From Enterococcus faecalis 13-SD-W-01 (GTDB lineage: Bacteria > Bacillota > Bacilli > Lactobacillales > Enterococcaceae): a stretch of DNA of 41,355 nucleotides. The notes below the pieces were generated by a model, which saw nothing but the letters and a program-made list of their open reading frames with translations, did not search any database and was not told the origin of the DNA. This document shows, piece after piece, positions 8,093 through 16,917 of this stretch. Position 1 is the stretch's first letter. The number at the start of each line of letters is the position of its first letter. Made by a program: the position numbers and the translations under genes. Location of the stretch: the NCBI GenBank assembly GCA_000415185.1, contig KE351685.1, forward strand, positions 55,223 through 96,577, read 5' to 3'.

Positions 8093-9220
8093 ATGGATAA
8101 AGAAGAAAAAATCAAAGTATTACAAGATATAGTAAGAATCAAATCAGTCAATGGCAACGAAGAAGAGGTCGCTAGTTATTTGCAGCAGCTTTTAAAAGAG
8201 CATCGAATCCACTCACAACTGATTTCTTATTCTGAGGGACGCTGTAATCTGATTGCAGAAATCGGCAGTGAGGGACCGATCCTTGGTTTTACAGGACATA
8301 TGGATGTCGTAGATGCAGGCGAAGAACATTCGTGGACCTTTCCTCCTTTTGAAGCAGAAATCGACGGCAATCGGTTATATGGACGCGGCAGTACTGACAT
8401 GAAGAGCGGACTTGCAGCGATGGTGATCGCGATGATCGAACTAAAAGATACACCGCTTAAAGGAAAAGTACGGCTTCTTGCGACAGTGGGTGAAGAAGTA
8501 GGTGAACTTGGTGCAGAACAATTGACGAAATTAGGTTATGCAGATGACTTGGATGGACTGATTATTGGCGAACCGACTAATTACAATTTGATGTATGCGC
8601 ACATGGGTTCATTGAACTATTCAGTGAAGGCTATAGGTAAAGAAGCTCATAGTTCTATGCCCGAAGAAGGAATCAATGCCATCAATCTACTTAACCAATT
8701 TATTACGCGTATCAACGAAAAGATGTCAGAAATAACTAATAAATATGAAAATCAAGAATTAGGACGAACAATCCACAATGTAACCGTTATCCGAGGCGGG
8801 AACCAAGTCAATAGTATTCCTGGAGAAGCTGTTTTACAAGGCAATATCCGTTCGATCCCTGAATACGACAATGAACAGATCATTGAACTGCTTCAAACAA
8901 CAGCAGAACAATTGACATTAGAACTGGACGGTACATTGGAAGTGACGATCGATTACAATAAAGTTCCTGTTCAGCCAAAAAAAGATTCGAAACTGATCAA
9001 AGTCATCCAAAATCAATTTTCAGAGGCACTCCCTTTGATCACAGCAGCCGGCACAACGGATGCTGCGGAATTTACAAAGTCGGATAATTCATTCGACTTG
9101 GTTGTTTTTGGTCCAGGAATGCCGAAATTACCGCATCAAATCGATGAATATGTGGAGATCGACAACTATTTGGATATGATCGACCGCTACCAAGACATCG
9201 CGAAAGAATATTTGAGCTGA
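8093..9220 (+). CDS. M20-family deacylase/peptidase (ArgE/DapE type)
   Basis: A 375-residue zinc-dependent amidohydrolase. Seen: HMD (H69, D71), the bridging aspartate D102 in STDMKSG, the catalytic/metal pair E134-E135 in GEEVGE, a GEPTNYN segment, a lid domain from about 175 to 285, and LPHQIDEY near the C-terminus supplying the last metal histidine. The family removes acyl groups from amino acids (acetylornithine, succinyl-diaminopimelate) or cleaves dipeptides; the substrate here is open. The start at 8093 has GGAGG 8 nt upstream; the in-frame ATG at 8060 precedes this site and is not preferred. It is followed by its own terminator. Confidence 0.9.
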   Translation: MDKEEKIKVLQDIVRIKSVNGNEEEVASYLQQLLKEHRIHSQLISYSEGRCNLIAEIGSEGPILGFTGHMDVVDAGEEHSWTFPPFEAEIDGNRLYGRGSTDMKSGLAAMVIAMIELKDTPLKGKVRLLATVGEEVGELGAEQLTKLGYADDLDGLIIGEPTNYNLMYAHMGSLNYSVKAIGKEAHSSMPEEGINAINLLNQFITRINEKMSEITNKYENQELGRTIHNVTVIRGGNQVNSIPGEAVLQGNIRSIPEYDNEQIIELLQTTAEQLTLELDGTLEVTIDYNKVPVQPKKDSKLIKVIQNQFSEALPLITAAGTTDAAEFTKSDNSFDLVVFGPGMPKLPHQIDEYVEIDNYLDMIDRYQDIAKEYLS

Positions 9221-9235
9221 TTTTTTGAATAAATG

Positions 9236-9284
9236 AAAAACGAGAAACTTCTTTTACTAAATAATAGAAGTTTCTCGTTTTTTT
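9236..9284 (+). terminator. terminator of the M20 deacylase gene
   Basis: A 12-bp perfect stem (9241-9252 with 9266-9277), a 13-nt loop and seven T. It occupies the first part of the 431-nt gap 9221-9651. Confidence 0.9.
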
Positions 9285-9557
9285 GTGCGGTCTTTCAAAA
9301 AGCGCATTTTAACAGAGAAAAATTGACGTTACGAAAAAAAATCTTTCATTTTAAACTTAGAAGGGTAAAGTTTAATGACTTTTCCAAATACAGTATGAAA
9401 GGAAGATCCAAAAAACAAACAGTCCAATAAAAAAACGGTATAGAAGCAAATAGCAGAAGCAAAGTCAAAAACTGGCAAATAGAAAAACAGCTAGGGCTAT
9501 TATAAAAAAACAAAAAGATGGGTGAAAAAGATGGAAAGAAGGGATGTCAGCAATCGT

Positions 9558-9571
9558 TACATATATATGTA
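9558..9571. promoter_or_regulatory. 14-bp perfect palindrome upstream of the LPXTG gene
   Basis: TACATATATATGTA lies 81 bp before the surface-protein start, in the AT-rich gap 9285-9651 where I find no convincing promoter and no gene. It could be an operator or simply alternating AT sequence. Confidence 0.35.
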
Positions 9572-9651
9572 TCACTTGAGTTTTTACATCCGCAGAATAA
9601 TGGCAGAACTCCTTTAACCATCTTGAACAGAAAAAACAAAAGGAGGGGCTT

Positions 9652-12600
9652 ATGAAAATTTGGAAAAAGATGCTGAACAGCGCACTCGTTCTGGGGATCA
9701 TTCTAGGAAGCAGCAGCGGCACAGTGGTGGAAGCAACCAGTGCGTTAAGCAGAAGTCGGGAAAATAGGATCAGCCGGGCGACGAGGAGACAGGAAGAAGA
9801 GGAGAAGGCAGAGGCGGCCAAAAAAGAACCAAAAGAAGAGGAAAAAGACGTTGAACAGGTAGAAAAAGAGAAACCAGAACCGTTATCAACAGAAAGAAAT
9901 GCCGTATATGATGAGGAACTTAGAAAAGCCGCTGTATCGTATTTTGAAACAACTATGGAGAATCATAATATAGATGTCTCAAATCATACTTTTAATCCAG
10001 GAGATAGTAGCGGAGCAATAGGAATAAATCCACTTTTTAATATTATGACACAACGCCACGTACCGAATATACCTACAACTTATTTAGGTAATCATGAAGT
10101 ACGATACGGTCTTCCGAATCCGAGTGGTTCCTGGCTTTCTGAGGATGAAGTAACATATATATCAGAAAGTGGCAACTGGCAAATGAGAGTAAATGCAACT
10201 CAACTCAACGGATATGGTATCCAAATGAGTGTTACTTTTTTTCGCTTGAAGGTTGGAGCGTTAGAAGAAGAAATTTTTAAAACAGAGAGCGTCGATGTAA
10301 TCTTCGAACGAAATGGAGGATCACATCGGAGGATTCCGATAAAAGACATCAAAGTTAGGTTCCCAACCGCTCACCAAACGATTGGTGCTATTCGCGCATC
10401 GGCAAAATCAGGAGAACACCGATTTATGCAGGGAGATAATGTGCCACAAGCATCAGCATATGTCGAATCTGTAAGCAATACACGAGGATCGGTCAACTAT
10501 CGCTGGGGGACCCCACCTGATATGAATCAAGTAGGCAGGCAAACCGCAACCGTCATCGTTGGTGATGCTACAGAAAGAACATTAACAGTGAATGTCCCAA
10601 TCACGATCGATCCTCAACCTTTAGAAATGTCGCCAAAATCCGGATCTCACACAATTTATCAATATTCGGCGATGCCAAATGCTGCTGATTATTTCGATGT
10701 TCGAAATGGTGCAGATGATTATAGGGTAGAATGGATTGACGGAGCCAATACGCTTCAATCGGGTACCCAGACTTGGCGCGCCAGAGCTTCCACACCAGAT
10801 GGAAGAGAAGTAACAAGTTCAACCACGATGGAAGTAATTCCTCATCCAGGGTTGCAGATGAAATTAAAACCTGTCGAAGATCGCGCGCTTGGGCAAACTT
10901 ATCCAGCATTAGCATCGAATTTCAGGGATTATATTGAAGAAATAACAATGTTTGGTGAACCAGTTGATTTGTCCCAACTTCAATTTGTGGCAGCAGAGTC
11001 TATGGAACCAGATCATCAAACAGCCGGGCTTCAAACGATAAAACTGACTGTTCAAATGAGACATCCTGTCAACAATGCGATGATCAAAGGAACAGCTGAA
11101 ACAACAGTGAATGTTCGCTGGGGACATACCTTGTTCCTTAAATCGCATAATGGCGGATCAGCTGGCGCATTTTCATTGCGTTTAGGCAATACAGCGAATG
11201 CTACGGCGGGAATTATAATGACGCCGGGAACCGATACGTCTTTAGATGCTGCTGTAGGACCGGGAGAAGCACCATTTGATGTATACTATACATTTGATGT
11301 GTTGCGCAACGATCGTGTTATTTATCATCAAGAAATCACGAATCGTGCAACATTACGTCAAATCAGAAACAACTTTGGGAATGCGAATAATATCGTGGAC
11401 GTCCAATTGAACGATGTGATTCGAATCTACCATCCAAACAACACAGGAAATCGTTCAGTGGTGATGATCAACGAACAAGAGGAAGATTTCACTTATGGCG
11501 CTGATTACGCCTATTATCGCGTGACAGCATTCGGCTTTGATCCCTTCCCAGTAATGGAAGCGACTGCAAGTCCTCGAACATTTGATTTAGCCGAAGATAC
11601 AAGCAACATTGATCTTTCACAGTTATTGGAAAATGTCACAATAAACGGCAAAACGATCGACCAAGAATTGTATGAAATAGAGCAATTGAATGATTTCGAT
11701 ACCTCAACTGTTGGGGAAAGAAACGTTCGATTGCGTGTGCGCTTAAAAGATGGTTTGGCTTCTGCAGAAGTTGACGTACCTTATGAAGTAAACTGGGGAA
11801 GTACAATCGTTCTAAAAGGATTAGAAGAGGCGATTGTTGGCTCATTTACGTTTGTTGGTCAAGGAGATCAAGCGTTTATCCATTCAACAGCTGGAGACAG
11901 CGAAACAGATTTAGACTCGCCAGTTAATAATGTCTTTGGCCGCGGTGTTTATTACCGTATCGAGGTTGAAGAGCCAAGAGAAGAAGAAACCGAAGAAGAC
12001 GTGATTGCAAGACAATTCACAGGGACACCGCAGTTATCCAGAGAACAAGGTTTCCGTTATGAAGTCACAGGAAATACGACGATCAGACAGGCAATCTCAA
12101 GATTCAACAATGGACGTCCGCTTGCTGTTTCGGAAGGTTCTGTTGTTAGAGTTTTCCATGCGGAGCCAGACAAAGGCAATTTATTGATGCGCGACAACAT
12201 CGCAAGAGATTTTACTGGCGGAACGAATTTCGCACAGTATAAAGTTACTAACAATGGTTTTGAACCAATTTCAGCTATCCAAGCAGACACGATTTCTCAA
12301 AGATTTATTTTAGGACAAGATGGCACAGAAATCACAGGGGCGGATTTGGTAAGAAACGTAACTTTCAATGGTGAAGTATTGACAAATTCACTTTACAGAG
12401 TAGATAAATTGGAAGAATTTGATACATCAAGTGTGGGCGAAAAAACAGTGAAAGTCAGAATCACTGCTTTGAACAATGGAACCTCAACAGAAGTCGAAGT
12501 ACCATACACCGTTGAATGGGGCGAAGCGTTACGCGTTAAAAACGGGAACGATGAAACAGTCGGAGCATTCAGTTTGATCAATCAAAATGAACGATTGATG

Positions 12601-13512
12601 CTTCATTCTGTGCAAGGAGCAAGTGAGACAAACTTGACAGACCGAATCACAGAAATCGCAGATCGGGATGTTTATTATCGCATCGAAGTCTTAAGAAATG
12701 ACAGAAGCCGCTTCAATTATGAAGTCAGAGGCAATATCACGATTGGTCAAGCAATCGCGCGTTTCAACAATGGTCAGCCATTGGAAATTTCGGTTGAAGA
12801 TACAGTGAAAATCTATCATTCTCAACTAGGTGAAAATAACTTGTTGATGTTTGAAGGAACAGCACGGGATTATACTTATGGTGGTCATTATGCCTATTAT
12901 GACGTGACGCCATATGGTTTTGAGCCGACTGGTGTGTTGGCATTTGAATCAAGTAATGTCAGCATGGAACAAGAATCGATCGTCGTAGAGGCAAGTGCTT
13001 TTGTCCTAGATGTAACAGTCAATGGCGTACCTGTTCCTGAACGGGCATATACCGTTGCCCTTGATTCAGAAGTAGATACGACACGTTTAGGAAACAGAAC
13101 TGCAAATGTAACAGTAACAACAGATCGTACGTTTGGACGCTTTACAACCTCTGGAGAAGTCACTTATCAAATCGTAGAACAGGGACGATTTGGCGAAGAT
13201 GAACCGCTGCCGCCTGGTGAACTCCCAGGAGCAGGAGGATCAGAAGAAACAGGAGAAACCGATGGACCAGGAGCGCCAAACCCAGAAGATTCACCAAGAC
13301 AAGAAGCACCAACGCCCAATGAACCTGAACCGGCGCCGCAAGCTGAAGGAGAACAAGAATCTAATATGGATACGATCGATAGAGGCAACTTGCCGCAAAC
13401 AAATGCAACAAGAAGTACAGCATTATCGGTCGCGGGTCTTTCGATTCTTGCCCTTGTCGGCGGAATCGTTTATTGGAAGAAAAGAAAAGCTGCTAAAAAG
13501 ACAGTAAAATAA
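9652..13512 (+). CDS. LPXTG-anchored repeat surface protein
   Basis: A 1286-residue secreted, wall-anchored protein. A signal peptide (about 1-30) is followed by a highly charged Glu/Lys/Arg segment (about 35-80), a unique region to about 320, an Ig-like stretch (about 320-489), three related repeats (about 490-714, 715-955, 956-1172), a Pro/Glu/Gly-rich wall-spanning segment (about 1178-1240), and a sorting signal LPQTN (1247-1251) with a hydrophobic span and KKRKAAKK tail for sortase A. Repeats share GAFSL-like, YYRIEV, RFNNG, LLM, YAYY.VT, GF.P and FDTS.VGE motifs. AGGAGGGG precedes the ATG. Function is unknown; an adhesin-like role is inferred from the architecture only. A Mga-type regulator gene follows directly. 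Confidence 0.92.
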   Translation: MKIWKKMLNSALVLGIILGSSSGTVVEATSALSRSRENRISRATRRQEEEEKAEAAKKEPKEEEKDVEQVEKEKPEPLSTERNAVYDEELRKAAVSYFETTMENHNIDVSNHTFNPGDSSGAIGINPLFNIMTQRHVPNIPTTYLGNHEVRYGLPNPSGSWLSEDEVTYISESGNWQMRVNATQLNGYGIQMSVTFFRLKVGALEEEIFKTESVDVIFERNGGSHRRIPIKDIKVRFPTAHQTIGAIRASAKSGEHRFMQGDNVPQASAYVESVSNTRGSVNYRWGTPPDMNQVGRQTATVIVGDATERTLTVNVPITIDPQPLEMSPKSGSHTIYQYSAMPNAADYFDVRNGADDYRVEWIDGANTLQSGTQTWRARASTPDGREVTSSTTMEVIPHPGLQMKLKPVEDRALGQTYPALASNFRDYIEEITMFGEPVDLSQLQFVAAESMEPDHQTAGLQTIKLTVQMRHPVNNAMIKGTAETTVNVRWGHTLFLKSHNGGSAGAFSLRLGNTANATAGIIMTPGTDTSLDAAVGPGEAPFDVYYTFDVLRNDRVIYHQEITNRATLRQIRNNFGNANNIVDVQLNDVIRIYHPNNTGNRSVVMINEQEEDFTYGADYAYYRVTAFGFDPFPVMEATASPRTFDLAEDTSNIDLSQLLENVTINGKTIDQELYEIEQLNDFDTSTVGERNVRLRVRLKDGLASAEVDVPYEVNWGSTIVLKGLEEAIVGSFTFVGQGDQAFIHSTAGDSETDLDSPVNNVFGRGVYYRIEVEEPREEETEEDVIARQFTGTPQLSREQGFRYEVTGNTTIRQAISRFNNGRPLAVSEGSVVRVFHAEPDKGNLLMRDNIARDFTGGTNFAQYKVTNNGFEPISAIQADTISQRFILGQDGTEITGADLVRNVTFNGEVLTNSLYRVDKLEEFDTSSVGEKTVKVRITALNNGTSTEVEVPYTVEWGEALRVKNGNDETVGAFSLINQNERLMLHSVQGASETNLTDRITEIADRDVYYRIEVLRNDRSRFNYEVRGNITIGQAIARFNNGQPLEISVEDTVKIYHSQLGENNLLMFEGTARDYTYGGHYAYYDVTPYGFEPTGVLAFESSNVSMEQESIVVEASAFVLDVTVNGVPVPERAYTVALDSEVDTTRLGNRTANVTVTTDRTFGRFTTSGEVTYQIVEQGRFGEDEPLPPGELPGAGGSEETGETDGPGAPNPEDSPRQEAPTPNEPEPAPQAEGEQESNMDTIDRGNLPQTNATRSTALSVAGLSILALVGGIVYWKKRKAAKKTVK
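11119..11793 (+). repeat. surface protein internal repeat 1
   Basis: Codes for residues about 490-714, from WGHTLFLK to the segment before WGSTIVLK. Aligned by eye with units 2 and 3 through VLRND, DVIRIYH, TYGADYAYY, GFDP and FDTSTVGE. It is the most divergent unit in its first half. Confidence 0.8.
11794..12516 (+). repeat. surface protein internal repeat 2
   Basis: Codes for residues about 715-955. It contains an insertion relative to the others, the acidic EEPREEETEED stretch (around 11970-12000), then YEVTGNTTIRQAISRFNNG, VVRVFH, LLM, GF.P and FDTSSVGE. Confidence 0.8.
12517..13167 (+). repeat. surface protein internal repeat 3
   Basis: Codes for residues about 956-1172. It contains GAFSLIN, YEVRGNITIGQAIARFNNG, VKIYH, LLM, YTYGGHYAYY and GFEP; the closing beta-rich half is diverged (DTTRLGNRTANVTV). 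Confidence 0.8.
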
Positions 13513-13613
13513 ACAAGATGGTTTCCGATAAATACATTTGGACCACTTTTTATTCAATCAAGAAAAACTAGTTACAAATACAAGAGGAAAACACATTAAA
13601 ATAAAATAGTAAG

Positions 13614-13654
13614 AAGCACTCAAATAAAGGGAAAACCGTGTTTGAGTGCTTTTT
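13614..13654 (+). terminator. terminator of the surface-protein gene
   Basis: An 11-bp perfect stem (13614-13624 with 13641-13651), a 16-nt loop and a short T run, before the Mga-type gene. Confidence 0.75.
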
Positions 13655-13694
13655 ATATAGAATAAAAAGGAAAGAAAATGAGGTGAGTAGACAA

Positions 13695-15122
13695 TTGACT
13701 CTTCTATCAAAAAAATTGCAGCGGCAATTGCGATTGCTGGAAATACTCTTTGAAGGGAAAAAGTATCGTTTTGGTGATTTAGAAGTGATGTTGGATTGCT
13801 CCTCGAAAACCTTGCGAACGGATTTGGCAGAAATCAATACTTATGCTAAAGGAATCGAAATTTTGATGGAACGGGAATCGGGTGTTTCGGCAGCTATTTC
13901 CTCACACATCACAGAAGATTATATTTATCGGATCATTATGGAAGAATCGTTGGAATTCCGTTATTTAGAAGCAATTTTACTGAAAAATTACGAAGATTAT
14001 TTTACATTAGCAGAAGATTTGTTTGTTTCAGAAAGTACCCTTAGAAGAATCGCTGCGAAGGTAAGAACACTGTTGAAAGACTATCATCTGACTATCCAAG
14101 GACTGATTAAACTTTCTGGTGATGACCAGCTGATCACAGAGCTGACGATCCAATTTCTATCTGAAAAATACCATTATTTCGAAAATGCCTTCCCGATACA
14201 CTTTTGCCAGTGGATCGAGAAACTCGTTCAAGATTTCCTTTATGAAAATAAACTAGAGGAACAAGCGGCTGCACTTGATTCAAAAGAGCAGCAGATGCTG
14301 CATTTTTTAGTTGCCAGCCGCCTTTTGCAAATAGAAAAAGGAATGCTTTCGAACCAAAAGAAAGCGAAACAAAATTTCCAATTTAAAAAAATATTGGAAA
14401 AAAAGCTGCATTTACCCATAACTGATAAACTTTTGAATAAAGAACTGTTGGATTATATATTCGATCCAACCATGATCTATCCTGTTTTAGGAAGCAAGGA
14501 ATCAGATCTGTCATTTAGTTCTTCCAGCAAAATCGTTGAAAACATCGATTCGTTTATCAGAAAATTAGAAAGAAAGTATCAGTTGATCAATGAAGACCGA
14601 GCAAAAACCAGACAAAAAATAATTTATCGTCTGAACTGCCAAGAGATACCGAGCTATCTTTTATATGATAAAAATCAATCAATCTTAAAATATGTACAGC
14701 CGGAACTTGAAGCAATGAAAGTCAATTTAAAAAATCATTTGAAGCAGGCGGATATGAAAGTTGCGGATTCTTTTATCCAAAGCTGCGTTTCAGAAATCAT
14801 TTTGAATTGGCCAGCACTTTTAAAGAGAATAGAAAAAAGCAGGCGGATCAAGGCGCTTGTCGTGACGAATGATAATGGAAACTACGCAAAATACATGATA
14901 AAGAAACTTGAACATCATTTAGGGAATCGGTATCACTTTGCGGCAAATACAACACCTTCGCTGACCAAAGAAATGCTCCATAAAGAAAAGTTTGATTGCA
15001 TCATTTCGAACATTACGCTAGCAACTACTTTCAGTATCCCGATTTTTGGGATCTCTGTTTTTCCTAATGCCAGAGAAATCTACAATCTATTTGAGTTTTA
15101 TCAGCATTTCGGTTTGTATTGA
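13695..15122 (+). CDS. Mga-family transcriptional regulator
   Basis: A 475-residue cytoplasmic regulator: N-terminal winged helix-turn-helix (GDLEVMLDCSSKTLRTDL), helical PRD/Mga-like middle and an EIIB-like C-terminal part (IKALVVTNDNGNYAKYMIKKL). The frame is open from a GTG at 13638, but that lies inside the terminator stem. I choose TTG at 13695, 8 nt after GAGGTGA (13680-13686), a seven-base perfect match to the anti-Shine-Dalgarno; GTG at 13683 (AAGGAAAG upstream) is the alternative. Its position behind a large surface protein recalls stand-alone Mga regulators that control adjacent surface-protein genes; that target is inferred. Confidence 0.85.
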   Translation: MTLLSKKLQRQLRLLEILFEGKKYRFGDLEVMLDCSSKTLRTDLAEINTYAKGIEILMERESGVSAAISSHITEDYIYRIIMEESLEFRYLEAILLKNYEDYFTLAEDLFVSESTLRRIAAKVRTLLKDYHLTIQGLIKLSGDDQLITELTIQFLSEKYHYFENAFPIHFCQWIEKLVQDFLYENKLEEQAAALDSKEQQMLHFLVASRLLQIEKGMLSNQKKAKQNFQFKKILEKKLHLPITDKLLNKELLDYIFDPTMIYPVLGSKESDLSFSSSSKIVENIDSFIRKLERKYQLINEDRAKTRQKIIYRLNCQEIPSYLLYDKNQSILKYVQPELEAMKVNLKNHLKQADMKVADSFIQSCVSEIILNWPALLKRIEKSRRIKALVVTNDNGNYAKYMIKKLEHHLGNRYHFAANTTPSLTKEMLHKEKFDCIISNITLATTFSIPIFGISVFPNAREIYNLFEFYQHFGLY

Positions 15123-15135
15123 TTTTTTTAAAATA

Positions 15136-15182
15136 AAATAACGAGAGGAAAATCGTTTATTCTGATTTCCCTCTCGTTATTT
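15136..15182. terminator. bidirectional terminator
   Basis: A 19-bp stem with one mismatch (15136-15154 with 15164-15182) and a 9-nt loop between convergent genes; T-rich on both outgoing sides, stronger on the minus strand. Confidence 0.85.
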
Positions 15183-15199
15183 AAGTTTCAAGATAAGTG

Positions 15200-16474
15200 C
15201 TACATTCCTCGAGATTTTCCGTCGTATACATCTTTCACTGAGATAAAATCATCAAGGACAGTGTTTTTACCTGACAACTCGGAATCAAACCGAATGCCAT
15301 CTACATTGATTCGAGCATTTCGATAAAAATCAGTGCCTAGCTGACCCCAAGCCTTAGTCGTAGCATCTACGTTACAGAAAATATCAAATCCCTGTTCTTT
15401 TAAGTAAGCAAACTTGCCATTGGTTTCATCGTATGAATGCCAATCGCCGATATCAGCGCCGAAAGGATAGATCAAAATCGATGTTTTGCCAACGATTGGT
15501 GCGACTTCTTGCTGCCAAAGTGTATTATCTGCTTCAACTTCAGCCAAACTTGAAGTGGTCATATTGATGTGTCCCCAAGAATGAGAGGCGAAAGTCCAGC
15601 CTTCATTTTTAAGCTGTTGTGCGACTTTTTTTGCTTTTTCGATTTCTGATTGTGTCGTTTTTGTATCGCCATATTGAGATTTTGATGTGCGATAGCCGAG
15701 GACGCCGTTGTACCCAGTAAGAGCTAGGGTTCCTTTTGCTCCTTGATAAGAAAAGTCTGGATGTTCTTTGATAAAGGAATCCAGCAAGGGAACCATGTCA
15801 AAATCACCCGTTTCTTTTTTGCCGTCTGACTGATAAGTATTCTTTACACCAGCATCTGTCGCAACCAGCTGATCTGGAAACCCAGAATCACGCATATATT
15901 CATAATAGCTGACATCGTCTTGAGAAAGGATCAGCGGTTTTTTATCTTTAGGTAAAGAAATCCCAACAAATTCAAGGTTTCCGGCATCATTTTTTTGGAC
16001 AAGTTTATTGATATCTACAAGTACATATCCGTTTTGGTAAAGTTCTTGGATCGTCTGTTTGAATTCAGGGATCGTGACCATATAATCTTTATAACCTTTT
16101 GCCTGTGGTGTGCTGAATGCTTTTTGCGGGTCTACGATCAAACTGTGGAAAAACAGGTGAGAAAAGGTATCAGGATCTTTCCAAGCGACCAGCTGCTGTT
16201 TTTCTTCTGTTATTTTTTTCTGCAAAGAGACAGCTTCCTTACTATCGTCATTTTTTAGTAAAGAAAGAGCTTCGTCGTAGTTATACCCTTGAGCCAGCTG
16301 TTCTGCTTGCGAAATAGTTTTCTTTTCTTGAACTTGTTCGTGTGTTTCTTGAGTAATCTCTTGCGGTGTCTGCTTTGGAGAAGCAAATTGGAAAATGAGC
16401 AAAAGACTGAGGATAGAAAGAATAATTGCGATAAGTGACATCATACGAAGTAATTTTTTTTGTTCTGGTTTCAT
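15200..16474 (-). CDS. membrane-anchored polysaccharide deacetylase (NodB domain)
   Basis: A 424-residue extracytoplasmic enzyme with an N-terminal membrane anchor (about 8-30), a Gln/Glu/Thr-rich linker, a short helical TPR-like segment (about 54-90) and a carbohydrate esterase 4 (NodB) domain from about 130. Motif 1 is SQDD (D186-D187) in place of the usual TFDD, motif 2 is SHSWGH (H298 and H302, metal ligands) and motif 3 is YPFG (336-339). The family removes N- or O-acetyl groups from peptidoglycan or surface glycans. The start has TTAGGAG about 10 nt upstream on the minus strand. It is a single gene, convergent with the Mga gene, and its upstream side carries the hairpin array. Confidence 0.88.
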   Translation of the reverse strand: MKPEQKKLLRMMSLIAIILSILSLLLIFQFASPKQTPQEITQETHEQVQEKKTISQAEQLAQGYNYDEALSLLKNDDSKEAVSLQKKITEEKQQLVAWKDPDTFSHLFFHSLIVDPQKAFSTPQAKGYKDYMVTIPEFKQTIQELYQNGYVLVDINKLVQKNDAGNLEFVGISLPKDKKPLILSQDDVSYYEYMRDSGFPDQLVATDAGVKNTYQSDGKKETGDFDMVPLLDSFIKEHPDFSYQGAKGTLALTGYNGVLGYRTSKSQYGDTKTTQSEIEKAKKVAQQLKNEGWTFASHSWGHINMTTSSLAEVEADNTLWQQEVAPIVGKTSILIYPFGADIGDWHSYDETNGKFAYLKEQGFDIFCNVDATTKAWGQLGTDFYRNARINVDGIRFDSELSGKNTVLDDFISVKDVYDGKSRGM

Positions 16475-16573
16475 TGTGAAAACTCCTAATTCAAAATTTG
16501 TAAAGTTGTGACTTACAGATAAAATAGTGGCGAAGCAAGTTGGAAAATTGGAATCTTTCTGTGGAGAATGTTC

Positions 16574-16669
16574 AAGAACCAGCTTCTTCGGGATTAACTC
16601 AAAAAAACCAAAAATAGGAGAAGCTATTTTGTGTTTTTCTTCGTTACTGCTTGAAGCTGAACGGTTCTT
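16574..16669. repeat. long imperfect hairpin, unit 1 of a three-unit array
   Basis: AAGAACC/GGTTCTT (16574-16580 with 16663-16669), AGCTTC/GAAGCT (16581-16586 with 16653-16658), TAAC/GTTA, AAAAA/TTTTT, and AAAATA/TATTTT (16611-16616 with 16625-16630) closing an 8-base tip GGAGAAGC. The 5' arm reads GCTTCTTCGG.ATTAA as in unit 2. This is the most diverged unit. Confidence 0.8.
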
Positions 16670-16696
16670 TTACGACCTCCCCATAAACGGTGTTCC

Positions 16697-16790
16697 CAGC
16701 ATTGCTTCTTCGGAATTAAGCCGGCCAAATTAAAAATATGAAGTGCTATTTCTAATTTGGCATTCTTAATTCTTGAAGCAGATCAGGCTG
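16697..16790. repeat. long imperfect hairpin, unit 2 of a three-unit array
   Basis: CAGC/GCTG (16697-16700 with 16787-16790), TGCTTC/GAAGCA (16703-16708 with 16775-16780), GAATTAAG/CTTAATTC (16713-16720 with 16765-16772), CCAAATTA/TAATTTGG (16725-16732 with 16753-16760) and AAATA/TATTT (16734-16738 with 16747-16751) closing an 8-base tip TGAAGTGC. Confidence 0.9.
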
Positions 16791-16813
16791 CTCACGACCT
16801 CTCTTAAACGGTA

Positions 16814-16917
16814 TTTTCTCAGTTGCTCCTCGGCGGTAAGCATTTCAACGGAAAAACATGGAAAGCTGTTTCCCCGTTGAAAAGAGTCTTAACGCTCGGA
16901 GCAGGGCACTGAGAAAA
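16814..16917. repeat. long imperfect hairpin, unit 3 of a three-unit array
   Basis: TTTTCTCAGT/ACTGAGAAAA (16814-16823 with 16908-16917), TGCTCC/GGAGCA (16824-16829 with 16898-16903), TTTCAACGG/CCGTTGAAA (16843-16851 with 16874-16882) and AAACA/TGTTT (16854-16858 with 16867-16871) closing an 8-base tip TGGAAAGC. Units are separated by related linkers: ACGACCTC ... TAAACGGT at 16672-16691 and 16794-16812, with a diverged TGACCTCTC copy at 16919-16927. Confidence 0.9.

Noticed and set aside
9233-9430. 65-codon open frame after the M20 deacylase gene
   Set aside because: It runs through the terminator hairpin at 9236-9284, has no ribosome binding site and a low-complexity Lys/Phe composition.
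16527-16733. Open frame within the hairpin array
   Set aside because: No ribosome binding site, and it crosses units 1 and 2 of the inverted repeats; constraint there is on pairing, not on codons.
16574-16917. The three hairpins as ordinary terminators
   Set aside because: None is followed by a T tract and they are about 100 nt long with internal loops.
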